DNA from: Pseudomonas putida
GTDB lineage: Bacteria; Pseudomonadota; Gammaproteobacteria; Pseudomonadales; Pseudomonadaceae
Direction: 5' to 3'
DNA: 64,000 bases
Assembly: GCF_005080685.1 (NCBI RefSeq)
Contig: NZ_CP039371.1
Location: 5,952,001 to 6,016,000 of the forward strand
Numbering within the stretch: position 1 is the first letter of the stretch; each line of letters opens with the position of its first letter. The position numbers and the translations under genes are program-made. Below, piece after piece: positions 9,629 through 18,854 of the stretch. Below the pieces are notes generated by a model. That model made no database searches. It saw only the letters and a program-made list of their open reading frames with translations, and was not told the DNA's origin.

Positions 9629-10597
9629 GTGCCGCGAACGTTGATCCGCAAGAACCCGAGCAACTTCAAGACCCTGCCCCTGCATGTCGAGGCCACCCCG
9701 GAAGGGCTGGCCTATCAGAGCATCGGCATGCCGCTGAATTTCAACCAGACCCAGCAACGCCGCCGCGCTATTCAACTACCCGACACGCAACGGTTCGTAG
9801 CCGAGCTGGCCAACCTCGGGGTTTCGGTGCGCCTGACCCTGAACTGGCAGAACCGCGACTACTGGGTATTGGTACGCCAGCGGCGCCAGGACCGGGGCGA
9901 CGTGGTGCTCAAGCTGATCTCCGGCTACGTACCCGCGCAAGAGCTGAACCTGCCGCTGCACACCGCCGTGCAAGAGGTGGCCGAAGAGTGCCTGCTGGAG
10001 ACCCCGGAAGGCTGGCTGGGCGGACGCTTCAACGATACCTGGCTGCCGGCGCCCTATGCCGCGGCCCTGCATTACCGTGAAGCGCTGCCGTTCGTGCTGA
10101 CGCCGCAGTCCGGCGCCGCCCGCCCCGTGCACTGCGCCAACCTGATGCTGCTGGAGCGTCCTCGGGCGTACGTGCACCTGCCCACCGCATCGCTGCAACT
10201 GATCTACGACATGCGCTTGCAGGTACCTCGGGAGGCCAAGAAGCTCAGCCTGTTCCACGTCGATGAACGCCTGGAAGGCGACCAGCTGGTAGCACGGCTC
10301 AACCGCAAGCGTCCCGACCTGTACCTGATGCCGCTGAAGGACGGCCAGCCATTGGCCGAACTGTACACCTTGCGCCAGGACGAACTGGTGCGCGCCAGTA
10401 CGCGTGGGCTGTACCTGGCCGAGAGCTTTGCCCGTCAAGACGGATGGGTGGTCGGGGAAGAGCGGATTCGCTGGAAGGACTGGGTGAAGCAGCAAGGGCT
10501 GGAAGAGCACAAGCCGGCCCGCGCCTCCCACCTGCAACGCTTCGGCGACAAGGCCCGGGCGCTGCTGGCGCGAGCGCGGACCTCGATGCACAAATGA
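9629..10597 (+). CDS. Conserved protein of unknown function with a divergent Nudix-like box
   Basis: A 322-residue cytoplasmic protein. It uses a GTG start at 9629, fixed by the strong AAGGAGGA at 9616-9623. No named family is certain. Residues 78-122 resemble a Nudix fold: YWVLVRQRRQD, then G99-x5-E105, then nine residues, then Q115-E-V-A-E-E120-C. This is the Nudix box (Gx5Ex7REUxEExGU) with two extra residues and Arg replaced by Gln, while the metal-binding Glu116, Glu119 and Glu120 are kept. The last 60 residues are basic (ending KARALLARARTSMHK). It follows the aldo/keto reductase by 39 bases and ends in a shared terminator facing hldE. Function: possibly nucleotide or cofactor hydrolysis; low certainty. 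Confidence 0.75.
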   Translation: MPRTLIRKNPSNFKTLPLHVEATPEGLAYQSIGMPLNFNQTQQRRRAIQLPDTQRFVAELANLGVSVRLTLNWQNRDYWVLVRQRRQDRGDVVLKLISGYVPAQELNLPLHTAVQEVAEECLLETPEGWLGGRFNDTWLPAPYAAALHYREALPFVLTPQSGAARPVHCANLMLLERPRAYVHLPTASLQLIYDMRLQVPREAKKLSLFHVDERLEGDQLVARLNRKRPDLYLMPLKDGQPLAELYTLRQDELVRASTRGLYLAESFARQDGWVVGEERIRWKDWVKQQGLEEHKPARASHLQRFGDKARALLARARTSMHK

Positions 10598-10602
10598 TCC
10601 CC

Positions 10603-10621
10603 GGGGCCGCGATGCGGCCCC
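10603..10621. terminator. Bidirectional hairpin between the Nudix-like gene and hldE
   Basis: GGGGCCGC, GAT, GCGGCCCC is a perfect 8-base stem in the 31-base gap between two convergent genes. No clear U-tract follows on either side. It resembles the hairpins at 1103, 24223 and 52572. Confidence 0.55.
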
Positions 10622-10628
10622 AGCAGTA

Positions 10629-12050
10629 TCAGTTCTTGCGGATTTTCTCGACGATGGCCGTGGTCGAGCTGTTCTCGACCAGCCCGAGCACCTTCACGGT
10701 ACCGCCATAGGACTTGACCAGATCGGCACCGACCACCTGCTCGATGCCGTAGTCGCCGCCCTTGACCAGCACATCCGGCTTTACCTCGCCCAGCAGGTTT
10801 TCCGGGGTGTCTTCGGGGAAGCTGATGACCCAGTCCACCGCGCCCAGGCCGGCCAGCACGGCCATGCGCCGGTCGACGCTGTTGATCGGCCGGCCAGGGC
10901 CCTTGAGGCGGCTGACCGAGGCGTCGTCGTTGACCGCGACGATCAGGCGATCGCCCTGGGCACGGGCTTGCTCCAGGTAGGTCACATGCCCGGCGTGGAG
11001 GATATCGAAGCAACCATTGGTGAAGACGATCTTCTCTTTGTGCGCACGTGCATCGTCGATCGCCAGCAGCAGTTGCTCAAGGCCCAGCACCCCGCGCTCG
11101 GAACCTTCCTCGCGCTGGATCGCCCGGCGCAGTTCCGGGGCACTGATGGCCGCGGTACCCAGCTTGCCGACCACGATACCCGCCGCCAGGTTGGCCAGGG
11201 CCACGGCATGGGGCAGGTCTTCGCCAGCAGCGATGGCCACGGCGAGGGTGGAAATGACGGTATCGCCGGCGCCGGTGACATCGAACACTTCACGGGCCCG
11301 AGCCGGCAGGTGCAATGCAGGCTGGCCGGTGCGCAGCAGGGTCATGCCGTGCTCGCCACGGGTCACCAGCAGCGCGCCGAGGTCCAGGTCCTGCAGCAAT
11401 TGCAGGCCCTTGGCGACCAGTTCGGTCTCGTCGGCGCAGCGGCCCACGATGGCTTCGAATTCGCTGAGGTTCGGGGTGATCAGGCTGGCACCGCGATAGA
11501 TGGTGAAATCCTTGCCCTTGGGGTCGGCCAGCACCGGAATGCCGCGGCCTCGGGCGGCCTGGATCAGGCCCTGCGGGTCTTTCAAGGCGCCCTTGCCATA
11601 GTCGGACAGCACCAGCACCTTGACGCCTTCGAGCAGGCTGTCGACCTGCGTGCCCAACGACACCGCATCGGTGGCGAACGGCTCTTCGAAATCGATGCGC
11701 AGCAATTGCTGGTGACGGCTCATGACCCGCAGCTTGACGATGGTCGGCTGGTGCGCGATGCGCTGGAACAGCGAGCGCACACCGGCAGCCTGCAGGCTGT
11801 TGGCCAGGCTCTCGGCGGCCTCGTCCTGGCCGGTGACGCCGACCAACGATGCCGGCGCGCCCAGGGCAGCGATGTTCAAGGCGACGTTGGCCGCGCCGCC
11901 GGGGCGGTCCTCGATCTGATCGACCTTGACCACCGGCACCGGCGCCTCCGGCGAAATACGCGAAGTACCGCCATGCCAGTAGCGGTCGAGCATGACATCG
12001 CCGACCACCAGTACCGGGGCTTGATCGAAACGCGGCATGGACAACTTCAT
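10629..12050 (-). CDS. hldE: Bifunctional heptose 7-phosphate kinase / heptose 1-phosphate adenylyltransferase HldE
   Basis: Makes ADP-heptose for the LPS inner core. The 473-residue protein is a fusion. The N-terminal ribokinase-type domain has [12 protein letters not shown] at 17-28 and GGAANVA, with the catalytic Asp in TGAGDTV near 265. The C-terminal nucleotidyltransferase has [12 protein letters not shown] near residue 345-355. The ATG at 12050 was preferred to a TTG six bases upstream. It is the first of the LPS-core genes on the minus strand and follows msbA by about 130 bases. Both domains look intact. Confidence 0.97.
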   Translation of the reverse strand: MKLSMPRFDQAPVLVVGDVMLDRYWHGGTSRISPEAPVPVVKVDQIEDRPGGAANVALNIAALGAPASLVGVTGQDEAAESLANSLQAAGVRSLFQRIAHQPTIVKLRVMSRHQQLLRIDFEEPFATDAVSLGTQVDSLLEGVKVLVLSDYGKGALKDPQGLIQAARGRGIPVLADPKGKDFTIYRGASLITPNLSEFEAIVGRCADETELVAKGLQLLQDLDLGALLVTRGEHGMTLLRTGQPALHLPARAREVFDVTGAGDTVISTLAVAIAAGEDLPHAVALANLAAGIVVGKLGTAAISAPELRRAIQREEGSERGVLGLEQLLLAIDDARAHKEKIVFTNGCFDILHAGHVTYLEQARAQGDRLIVAVNDDASVSRLKGPGRPINSVDRRMAVLAGLGAVDWVISFPEDTPENLLGEVKPDVLVKGGDYGIEQVVGADLVKSYGGTVKVLGLVENSSTTAIVEKIRKN

Positions 12051-12148
12051 GGGCAACCCAAAAGAAATAATGAACAGGGGCAGGATATTAGCACAGGGCC
12101 GGCACCGGCCTTACGGCCAGTTGGGCTCTGGAAAATCCCGGTGACAAT

Positions 12149-12167
12149 CGGGGCCGCACGGGCCCCG
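12149..12167 (-). terminator. GC hairpin after msbA
   Basis: CGGGGCC, a short loop, GGCCCCG lies 11 bases after the msbA stop, in the gap before hldE. It has no obvious U-tract on the minus strand, so it may attenuate rather than stop transcription into hldE. Confidence 0.4.
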
Positions 12168-12177
12168 CATCGGTGTT

Positions 12178-13989
12178 TCAGGTGATATCGGCCTTTTCTG
12201 GCTCGTCCAGCCCCATGGCATGCAGACGGGCGTAGTGACCGTTGGCCTGCAGCAACTCGGCATGAGTGCCGCGCTCCACCAAACGGCCCTGGTCCATGAC
12301 CAGGATCAGGTCGGCCTTCTCGATGGTGGACAGGCGGTGGGCGATCACCAGCGTGGTACGGCCCTTCATCACGTGATCCAAGGCGGCCTGGATATGCCGC
12401 TCGGACTCGGTGTCCAGGGCCGAGGTGGCTTCGTCGAGAATCAGCAGCGGCGCGTTTTTCAGCAAGGCCCGGGCAATCGCCAGGCGCTGGCGCTGGCCAC
12501 CGGACAGCAGCACACCGTTCTCCCCCACGTCGGTATCGAAGCCCTTGGGCAGCTTGTCGACGAACTCCTTGGCGTAGGCGTCGGCGGCGGCCGCCTCGAT
12601 GTCGGCACGCGGGGCGCCCGCCAGGTCGCCATAGGCGATGTTGTTGGCCACGGTGTCATTGAACAGCGTGACATGCTGGGTCACCTGGGACACATGGCGA
12701 CGCAGGTTGCGCAGACGGTAATCGGAAATTTCCAGGCCATCGAGGAGGATCTGGCCCTGGTCGTGGTGGTAGAAGCGCGGAATCAACGCAGCCAAGGTCG
12801 ATTTACCGCTGCCCGAGCGGCCCACCAGGGCGATCATCTGCCCAGGCTCGGCGACGAAGCTGATATCGCTCAGCACTTCACGATCGGTACCGGGGTAGCT
12901 GAAGCTCAGGTTGCGCACTTCCAGGCGGCCTTCCACACGGTCCTTCTCGATGGTACCGGTATCCACCTCGGGCGCTTCGTCGAGCTGCTCGAAGATGCTC
13001 TCGGCGCCAGCCAGGCCTTTCTGGATGGTCGAGCTGACCTCCGAAAGCTGACGGATCGGCTTGGGCAGCAGGCCTGCGGCGGTGATGTACGCCACCAGCT
13101 CACCGGCCGACGAATCGCCACGCATGAACAGCACCAGGAACATCAACGCAGCCATGGCGGTGTAGATCACCAATTGCAGCAGCGGGGTGTACAAGGCACC
13201 GGTCTTGGTCATCTTCAGCTGTTTGTCGGTGTTGCTCTGGCTGGCCCGCTCGAAGCGCTTCTGCTCGTAGGTTTCACCGCCGAAGCTGCGCACCACCCGG
13301 TAGCCCTGGATGGTTTCCGAGGCGACGTGGGTGACATCGCCCATGGCCACCTGGATCTTCTTGCTCTGCTTGCGGAATTTCTTGCTGGCCACGCTGACCA
13401 TGATGGCGATGACCGGCAGGATGGCCAGCATCACCATGGTCAGTTGCCAGTTCATCCACACCAGGTAGCCGAACAGGAAGACCACGGTCAGCCCCTCGCG
13501 GATGACCACCTTGATCGCATCGGTGGCGGCACCGGTGACCATGGTCACGTTGAAGGTGATGCGCGAGATCAGGTGCCCGGAGTTGTGGTTGTCGAAATAG
13601 CGGTTGGGCAGTACCAGCAGCTTGTTGAACAACTCCACCCGCAGGTCGTGGACCAGGCCCAGGGAGACCTTGGCCAGGAAGTAGTTACCCAGGAACGAGC
13701 CGAAGCCCTGCCAGGCAGCGATCAGGATGATCAGCAACGGCACCGCCTGCAACAGCTGCAGGTCTCGCAGGTAGGGCACGTTGGGGAACAGGACTGCCTG
13801 TGGGTTGCTCAGGCCATCGACGAAATATTTGAGGATCCCGGCCAGCATCGGCTGGGTCGAGGCGAAGATCACGAAACCGACGATGCTCAGCAGGAAAATG
13901 CCGACATAGGGTTTCACGTAGCTCAGCAGCCGGAAATAGATCTTCAGGCTGGAGTTGTGCTCCGCCGGTCGCGGTGTTTCGGCCATCAT
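12178..13989 (-). CDS. msbA: Lipid A export ATP-binding/permease protein MsbA
   Basis: Homodimeric ABC exporter that flips lipid A-core across the inner membrane. In the 603 residues, the transmembrane domain spans about 20-330 with six helices. The ATPase domain follows, with Walker A GRSGSGKST at 390-398, signature LSGGQ at 495-499, Walker B LLILDE at 515-520 and the switch His551. Two ATGs in a row (13989 and 13986) are possible starts; only one residue differs. It lies 12 bases after an O-antigen-ligase-family gene on the same strand, within the LPS block. Confidence 0.96.
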   Translation of the reverse strand: MMAETPRPAEHNSSLKIYFRLLSYVKPYVGIFLLSIVGFVIFASTQPMLAGILKYFVDGLSNPQAVLFPNVPYLRDLQLLQAVPLLIILIAAWQGFGSFLGNYFLAKVSLGLVHDLRVELFNKLLVLPNRYFDNHNSGHLISRITFNVTMVTGAATDAIKVVIREGLTVVFLFGYLVWMNWQLTMVMLAILPVIAIMVSVASKKFRKQSKKIQVAMGDVTHVASETIQGYRVVRSFGGETYEQKRFERASQSNTDKQLKMTKTGALYTPLLQLVIYTAMAALMFLVLFMRGDSSAGELVAYITAAGLLPKPIRQLSEVSSTIQKGLAGAESIFEQLDEAPEVDTGTIEKDRVEGRLEVRNLSFSYPGTDREVLSDISFVAEPGQMIALVGRSGSGKSTLAALIPRFYHHDQGQILLDGLEISDYRLRNLRRHVSQVTQHVTLFNDTVANNIAYGDLAGAPRADIEAAAADAYAKEFVDKLPKGFDTDVGENGVLLSGGQRQRLAIARALLKNAPLLILDEATSALDTESERHIQAALDHVMKGRTTLVIAHRLSTIEKADLILVMDQGRLVERGTHAELLQANGHYARLHAMGLDEPEKADIT

Positions 13990-14001
13990 CGAGCTCGCTG
14001 T

Positions 14002-15177
14002 TCAGGTTGAACCGGAAATTTTACCACAGGCTTTGTTTTCGGCACGCACCCATGGCAACAGCATGACCAAACCGACTGGCAGCCAACTGATGAACCACTC
14101 GGCCCGCGGAGTATCGGTAAGGCTCGCTGCGTCGAACTGCATGGCGAGGGTTGAAAATAGCCACAGGCCTAACAAAGCCTTGCCGATGCCGGTATGGCGG
14201 GCACGTACGATTTCTGCAAATGCAAACAGCCAGACAGCTATCCACAGCATCATCCCCGGGATACCCAACTCCACAGCCACGTGGGTGAACATATTGTGGG
14301 TATGATCGAACTGAGCCCGGCCTACGACAACGTGATAGACCGTCCCCAGCCCCAAGCCACTCCAGGGATGTTGACCAATCATCTGCAGCGCAGCGTCGAA
14401 AATCTCCGGTCGATAGGATGCACCTCGCCTCAGGATCACCGCAGACATCAAGTAAAAAGCAACGCCCGTCGCGACAACGGCTAAACCTGCAAAGACCTGG
14501 CTCTGGCGGCTGCGATACCACAGTGGCCTGGCCACAACCGTCAGCACCAGTGCAACAGCAGCACCGCGACTCTGGCTCAACACCACGAACGCTCCCAGCG
14601 CCGCCAGGGATAACACCCAGGCAAGCTGAGCGCCACGTTGGCGTGGCACGTTATGGAGTAGGCAAAGCACTGCAGCCGCGATCACATAAGCGCCAAGAAT
14701 GGGGTGGGAGATTTCGCCGATCCCTTGCAGCCGCGCAAGCCAGAGTCGCCCATGTACGCCATAGAAAACAACGATGGATGCCAATGCGGCAACGGCCAGA
14801 AGCCCGGCTCCGACCTGAAGCAGGCAACGCACGCGGCCGAGACCTGCTTGCGCCAGCAAGGGGAACGCTATCAGGAACAGTAGGATGTAGAGCAAACGCT
14901 TGCCGTCGCGTCCACCTTCCGCTGTGGTCGACCAGGTCAGGCTTATGGCACTCCAGGCCAACAGCAGCGAAATGCTGATCCATAAGGCGGGTTGCAGTCG
15001 CCAGGCCTGCACCAGCACCCGCCTGCCCGACCAAGCCATCACCAATGCAGGCAACCACAGAAAGAGAATGATGCCCTGTTGATAGATTTTGTTACTGGGC
15101 GCCAAAGCAATTGCGCCCAGGAACCACACCAAGCCAAACCCTAGCCAAGCACGTGCCCAGCTCTTCTGATACAACAT
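14002..15177 (-). CDS. O-antigen ligase / Wzy-family membrane protein
   Basis: Integral membrane protein of 391 residues with about ten to twelve hydrophobic helices and a large periplasmic loop. The region SQSRGAAVAL near 202-211 and HTHNMFTHVAVELGIPG near 310-326 are hallmarks of the Wzy_C/WaaL fold; the His of the second motif is essential in WaaL. It probably joins O-polysaccharide or a core sugar unit to lipid A-core in the periplasm. Its place beside msbA matches waaL in the P. aeruginosa LPS cluster. WaaL and Wzy polymerases cannot be separated from sequence alone, so no symbol is given. The base composition is visibly less GC-rich than in its neighbours, as is common for polysaccharide genes. 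Confidence 0.82.
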   Translation of the reverse strand: MLYQKSWARAWLGFGLVWFLGAIALAPSNKIYQQGIILFLWLPALVMAWSGRRVLVQAWRLQPALWISISLLLAWSAISLTWSTTAEGGRDGKRLLYILLFLIAFPLLAQAGLGRVRCLLQVGAGLLAVAALASIVVFYGVHGRLWLARLQGIGEISHPILGAYVIAAAVLCLLHNVPRQRGAQLAWVLSLAALGAFVVLSQSRGAAVALVLTVVARPLWYRSRQSQVFAGLAVVATGVAFYLMSAVILRRGASYRPEIFDAALQMIGQHPWSGLGLGTVYHVVVGRAQFDHTHNMFTHVAVELGIPGMMLWIAVWLFAFAEIVRARHTGIGKALLGLWLFSTLAMQFDAASLTDTPRAEWFISWLPVGLVMLLPWVRAENKACGKISGST

Positions 15178-15218
15178 CCATCCCCCCGGTGAATCATCAA
15201 GACACCATCATGGTGCTG

Positions 15219-15240
15219 CGGCATTATTTTCGGCATTATT
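15219..15240 (+). repeat. Short tandem repeat upstream of the heptose-kinase-like gene
   Basis: CGGCATTATTTT followed directly by CGGCATTATT forms nearly two copies of a 12-base unit. It lies in the 102-base divergent gap between the O-antigen-ligase-family gene and the kinase-like gene. It could contain an AT-rich promoter element or a paired binding site. Confidence 0.45.
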
Positions 15241-15279
15241 GCCGGTCAATTTGCTTGCCAGACGACAAGGCTCCTATCC

Positions 15280-15885
15280 ATGCAATGCTCCCGGCTACCT
15301 CAGGTCGACTTCGATCAGCTGACACTTGGCGCCCAGATTCTGGAGGCGGATAGTTACGGCGCCAAAGTCTACCTGCTTGGCGATGGCAATTTCCTCAAGG
15401 TTTTTCGTCGCAAGCGCTTGTTTTCATCCGCGCTGCTGCGCCCCTACTCCCAGCGCTTCATCGACAACGCCCTGCGCCTGGCGCAACTGGGCATTCCCAC
15501 CCTCGAGGTGATCAGCCACCACAAGCTGGACCTGCCAGGACGCACGGCGGTGTTGTATCGCCCGCTGCCAGGGCGGACGCTGCTGCAGATGGCCCGTGAA
15601 GAAAATTTCAGCTGGGATGTCTACCTGCCCAGGCTGGTCGAGTTGATCCACCAACTGCACCGCTCGGGGGTGTACTTCCGCTCGTTGCACCTGGGCAACG
15701 TGGTGGTGACGCCCGACGATCGCCTGGGCCTGATCGACGTCGCCGACATGCGTTTCCTGCGCGCACCGTTGTCCGCCCGGATGATCCGGCGCAACGTGCA
15801 GCACATGGTGCGTTACATCGAGCGTGAAAAGCTCGGCGAGCGCTTCCCGCTCGCCGACTTCCAGGCCGCCCTGCTGGGCGACTGA
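15280..15885 (+). CDS. LPS inner-core kinase-like protein (toluene-tolerance protein family)
   Basis: Cytoplasmic protein of 201 residues with a small protein-kinase-like fold. LGDGNFLKVFRRKR holds the putative ATP-binding lysine (residues 33-46), and HRSGVYFRSLHLGNVVVT (about 127-144) resembles the catalytic loop of WaaP/RdoA-like kinases, followed by LIDVADM as the metal-binding Asp motif. Family members next to LPS genes are thought to phosphorylate core heptose. It is the only plus-strand gene in the LPS block, divergent from the ligase-family gene and converging on a glycosyltransferase 2 bases away. CAAGG nine bases upstream supports ATG 15280. The exact acceptor is not known. Confidence 0.75.
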   Translation: MQCSRLPQVDFDQLTLGAQILEADSYGAKVYLLGDGNFLKVFRRKRLFSSALLRPYSQRFIDNALRLAQLGIPTLEVISHHKLDLPGRTAVLYRPLPGRTLLQMAREENFSWDVYLPRLVELIHQLHRSGVYFRSLHLGNVVVTPDDRLGLIDVADMRFLRAPLSARMIRRNVQHMVRYIEREKLGERFPLADFQAALLGD

Positions 15886-15887
15886 GG

Positions 15888-16979
15888 TCAATCGCGCAGC
15901 AGGCGTTCGGAGCCATCCCTGAAGGCCTGCCACGATTGCTCGGGCGCCAAGGCCTGGCGCTGTTGGCGGACCTGGTCCTGCGGGCTCAGGCTGACCACCC
16001 GCTGGATCTCCACGGCCCAGGCCTGGGCATCACCAATCGGCAGGTAGCACCCAGCATCTTGCAACTGCTCGCGGAACACCGGCAACTCGCTGCAGATTAC
16101 CGGCACATCCGCCAGCACCGCCTCCTGCACCACCAGGCCCAGGCCTTCGGCGCGGGACGGCACCAGCAGCCAGTCGAAGGCGCGATAGAGCTGCTGCATG
16201 TCCTTGCGGTGGCCGTGCAAGGTAATGCAATCGGCCAGCCCCCGCGACTCGATGCAGGCCTGCAAACTCGCGCGTTCGCTGCCTTCGCCCAGCACCACCA
16301 GGCGGATTTCCGGATGCTGTGCATGGGCCAGGGCAAAGGCCTGGATCAGCATCTCGAAACCCTTGCTCTCGACCAGCCGCCCGACTGCACCGAACACCCG
16401 GCCGCCTTCCAGTGGTAGCTCGAGCGCCTGGCGCGCCTGTTCACGGCTCATCAGGCTGGCCCCGAACGCCTGCGGCTCGTGGGCCATGCGCAAGGTCTGC
16501 ACAGGGCGCTGCAAGATCTGTCCAAGATGCTCACCCAGGGTTCGCGAAACGGCGGCCAAAGCCACCCGCTCGGGTGTAAAACCGTTGAGCAGGCGCACGT
16601 CCCGGGCGCTAAGACGCGTTTCGCCATGGAACATGACCTTGGCGCGCAGGTTGGGCAACCGATGCAGCAGCGGCAGCACCATGCGTGCGACCCCTACCCC
16701 ATCGATCAGCACGACATCGGCCTGGGCCTCTGCCAGCGCCTTGCCCAGGCGATAGCGCAACCAAGGCCGGATCAGGCGCCACAAGCCCCGCCCCTTCAAC
16801 GCCCGCTGCGGCATACGCCACTCGAGCGTCGATCCCAGGCCATGGCACAAGCCGTGGCCGGTGAGCAGCCAGTTGCTGATCCGTGCATCCGCACCAACCA
16901 ACGACAATACCTGCCGGTGCACCTTGTGCACCGACATGTACGGCGAACCGCCCGCCCACATCACGTTGACGATGTTCAT
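15888..16979 (-). CDS. Glycosyltransferase family 4 protein (LPS core)
   Basis: GT-B glycosyltransferase of 363 residues. ATG 16979 (MNIVNVMWAGG) was chosen because GGGAGAGGGG lies upstream; the longer frame adds only eight residues. The C-terminal half has VGRLVESKGFEML, VVLGEGSE and EGLGLVVQEAVLADVPVI, which is the E-x7-E donor-site motif of GT4 enzymes. It probably adds a sugar to the LPS core. It follows the next gene by 45 bases on the same strand and ends 2 bases from the kinase-like gene. Its position resembles P. aeruginosa core transferase genes, but the sugar and linkage cannot be read from sequence. Confidence 0.85.
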   Translation of the reverse strand: MNIVNVMWAGGSPYMSVHKVHRQVLSLVGADARISNWLLTGHGLCHGLGSTLEWRMPQRALKGRGLWRLIRPWLRYRLGKALAEAQADVVLIDGVGVARMVLPLLHRLPNLRAKVMFHGETRLSARDVRLLNGFTPERVALAAVSRTLGEHLGQILQRPVQTLRMAHEPQAFGASLMSREQARQALELPLEGGRVFGAVGRLVESKGFEMLIQAFALAHAQHPEIRLVVLGEGSERASLQACIESRGLADCITLHGHRKDMQQLYRAFDWLLVPSRAEGLGLVVQEAVLADVPVICSELPVFREQLQDAGCYLPIGDAQAWAVEIQRVVSLSPQDQVRQQRQALAPEQSWQAFRDGSERLLRD

Positions 16980-17024
16980 AGGGTCAGCGCCCCTCTCCCG
17001 CACAAGCCAGGTGGGACAGCGTAT

Positions 17025-17798
17025 TCATTGAACAAGAAGGGTGATTCCCGTGCCTATGAGGGCGCCGAACACCAGCGTTGCCGCCAGTTTGATCCGATCG
17101 CGTTGACGCCGCTTGGCCTTGCGCTGGACCTCTTCCGGCAGGGTCACATGGCTGCCGAAACCAGTGTGCAACACCGCGTCACCTTCCAGGGTGACGGCCG
17201 TCAGCTGCAGCTCCGCATAACGCCGGGAGAGTGCCTTCTCTCCAGCATAGGCGGCAAATGGCGCACAGCGTTGGTAATCGCTCAAGCGGCGCAGGCCGGG
17301 GTTGAGCGAGAACGCCTGCCATTCGGCTTTTTCGGAAAGCAGCGGGTAGCACGGCACGCCGGCGATGACCTGTCGATCGCCCAGGTGGATATACGGACTG
17401 TGCACCGCCAGGTCGTGGGCATAACTGCGCAGCCAGACCTGCAACAGGTTCGGGCTGACTTCGAGAATGGCCCGCGAGTCCTCGACGAAGCCCTGGCGGT
17501 AGAACTGCCAGTCGTCCTCGCAATGGAAGATGTAGGCCGTCTTGACGTGGCTGTAGGCCAGGTCGATGGACGGTAGCTGGCCTAGCTTGGGACGGTTGAC
17601 GAAGACCGTGCAGTGGCTCTTCCAGTGCTCCGGCACGGCTGCGTGCACCGCATCGTCGCCGGAATCCTCGGTAATGAAAACCTCCCGCACGGGCGCCGTA
17701 TTGTAGCGATCGAAACTGGCCAAGGTGTCCTTGAGCAGGTCGAAGCGCCCACAGCTGGTCACCACCAGCGTGATGTCACTGTCATCAGAAAAGCGCAC
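17025..17798 (-). CDS. Glycosyltransferase family 2-like protein with C-terminal membrane helix
   Basis: A 257-residue GT-A-type protein. The N-terminus DITLVVTSCGRFDLLKDTL is the nucleotide-sugar fold start, and HCEDDWQF near residues 92-99 is the likely DxD-type metal site (EDDW). A basic stretch (RKAKRRQRDRIK) leads into a hydrophobic C-terminal helix (LAATLVFGALIGTGITLL), suggesting attachment to the inner membrane. It lies between two other LPS-core glycosyltransferases, 65 bases from the preceding gene. It may correspond to the wapR position of the P. aeruginosa cluster, but the specificity is unknown. Confidence 0.8.
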   Translation of the reverse strand: MRFSDDSDITLVVTSCGRFDLLKDTLASFDRYNTAPVREVFITEDSGDDAVHAAVPEHWKSHCTVFVNRPKLGQLPSIDLAYSHVKTAYIFHCEDDWQFYRQGFVEDSRAILEVSPNLLQVWLRSYAHDLAVHSPYIHLGDRQVIAGVPCYPLLSEKAEWQAFSLNPGLRRLSDYQRCAPFAAYAGEKALSRRYAELQLTAVTLEGDAVLHTGFGSHVTLPEEVQRKAKRRQRDRIKLAATLVFGALIGTGITLLVQ

Positions 17799-17863
17799 GG
17801 ACTCCCTCCGAGTTGCAGCAGGCGACTTTGTATACCCCGTCCGTGGGCATCAAAGTACTGTTA

Positions 17864-18820
17864 TCAGACTCCCAGGCGCTGGCGCAGGCGCTGCCAGGCC
17901 GAAAGTGGCGGATGCGGCCTCAGTTCAGGGCGCATGTGTTCGACGATGCTACGACCAACCTGGCCGAAAGCGAATCGAGATACTGCCAAACGGCGACCGT
18001 TCTCTGCAATCTGCTGAGCCAGGCCTAAGTCCGAACGCAGTGTACGAAGTTTCTCTTGTAGCGTAGGAATATCTTTGTAAAAAACGATGTTGTGCATGTC
18101 CTGCAGACCCAGGGCACGGTTTTCCTCCTCGCCCTGGTCGAAGGCGAACAACACGCAACCGCAGGCCATCGCTTCGAAGTTCTTGATCATGTACTCGCCC
18201 ATGCCGACGTCGGCACTGACGAAGAAGCGGATGCGGTTGAGGGTATTGCAGTAGTCCTCGCCCGACTTGGTCTTGGTCACCACCAGGTTCTCCACCCGCC
18301 CCAGCTCATCGAGCAACGCCTTGCGGCCGCTGTAGGCGACGCTGCCGGTGCTGCCGACGAAGGCAAGTTCGATGTCGCGCTCACGGCCCTGGTCGCTGAG
18401 CAGTCGCTCGTCATAACCCTTGGGCACGAACACCGCATCGAAACCTTCCAGGCGCAGGCGTTCGCTGACGTTGTAACCGGAACTGATCACCCGCGCCCAG
18501 GGCATCTTGCGGTAGTGCGCGCTGAATTTGCCGGTGTACTTGCAAGGAATGTAGTTCTGGTAGGCATCGTGCTCGAGGATCACCAGGTTGGGCACGGTAC
18601 GGATGAACGACGCCTGGCGCATTTCCTTCTTGAAACGCAGGAAGAACAGGATGCGATCGTAGCGCTCGACATCGATCTCGCGCTTGAAGTAGCGGCGCAG
18701 GTTGCGCTGGTCTTCATCGCTGACCCAACGGATATCACACTCGCAGTTGGCCGCGACGCCATCGTACAAACGGTCGAGGATCGCCCGCTGTTCCTGCTGC
18801 ACCAGAAATAGGACTTTCAT
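17864..18820 (-). CDS. Glycosyltransferase, Ssg-like (cell-surface polysaccharide)
   Basis: A 318-residue GT-B-like protein. The start MKVLFLVQQEQRAILD is typical of the fold, and the C-terminal part has MGEYMIKNFEAMACGCVLFAFD, a GT1/GT4 donor-site signature. It precedes dnpA in the same relative position as ssg (PA5001) of P. aeruginosa. That protein affects LPS and exopolysaccharide; the equivalence here rests on position and size only. It is 34 bases after the PIG-L gene on the same strand and ends in a run of basic residues. Confidence 0.8.
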   Translation of the reverse strand: MKVLFLVQQEQRAILDRLYDGVAANCECDIRWVSDEDQRNLRRYFKREIDVERYDRILFFLRFKKEMRQASFIRTVPNLVILEHDAYQNYIPCKYTGKFSAHYRKMPWARVISSGYNVSERLRLEGFDAVFVPKGYDERLLSDQGRERDIELAFVGSTGSVAYSGRKALLDELGRVENLVVTKTKSGEDYCNTLNRIRFFVSADVGMGEYMIKNFEAMACGCVLFAFDQGEEENRALGLQDMHNIVFYKDIPTLQEKLRTLRSDLGLAQQIAENGRRLAVSRFAFGQVGRSIVEHMRPELRPHPPLSAWQRLRQRLGV

Positions 18821-18854
18821 TGCGTTCCTTGGGCGCTCACGCCATTGCGCTCAA

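Noticed and set aside
12220..14010. 596-codon open frame antisense to msbA
   Set aside because: Same reason: a shadow of a conserved gene with low-complexity composition and no ribosome site.
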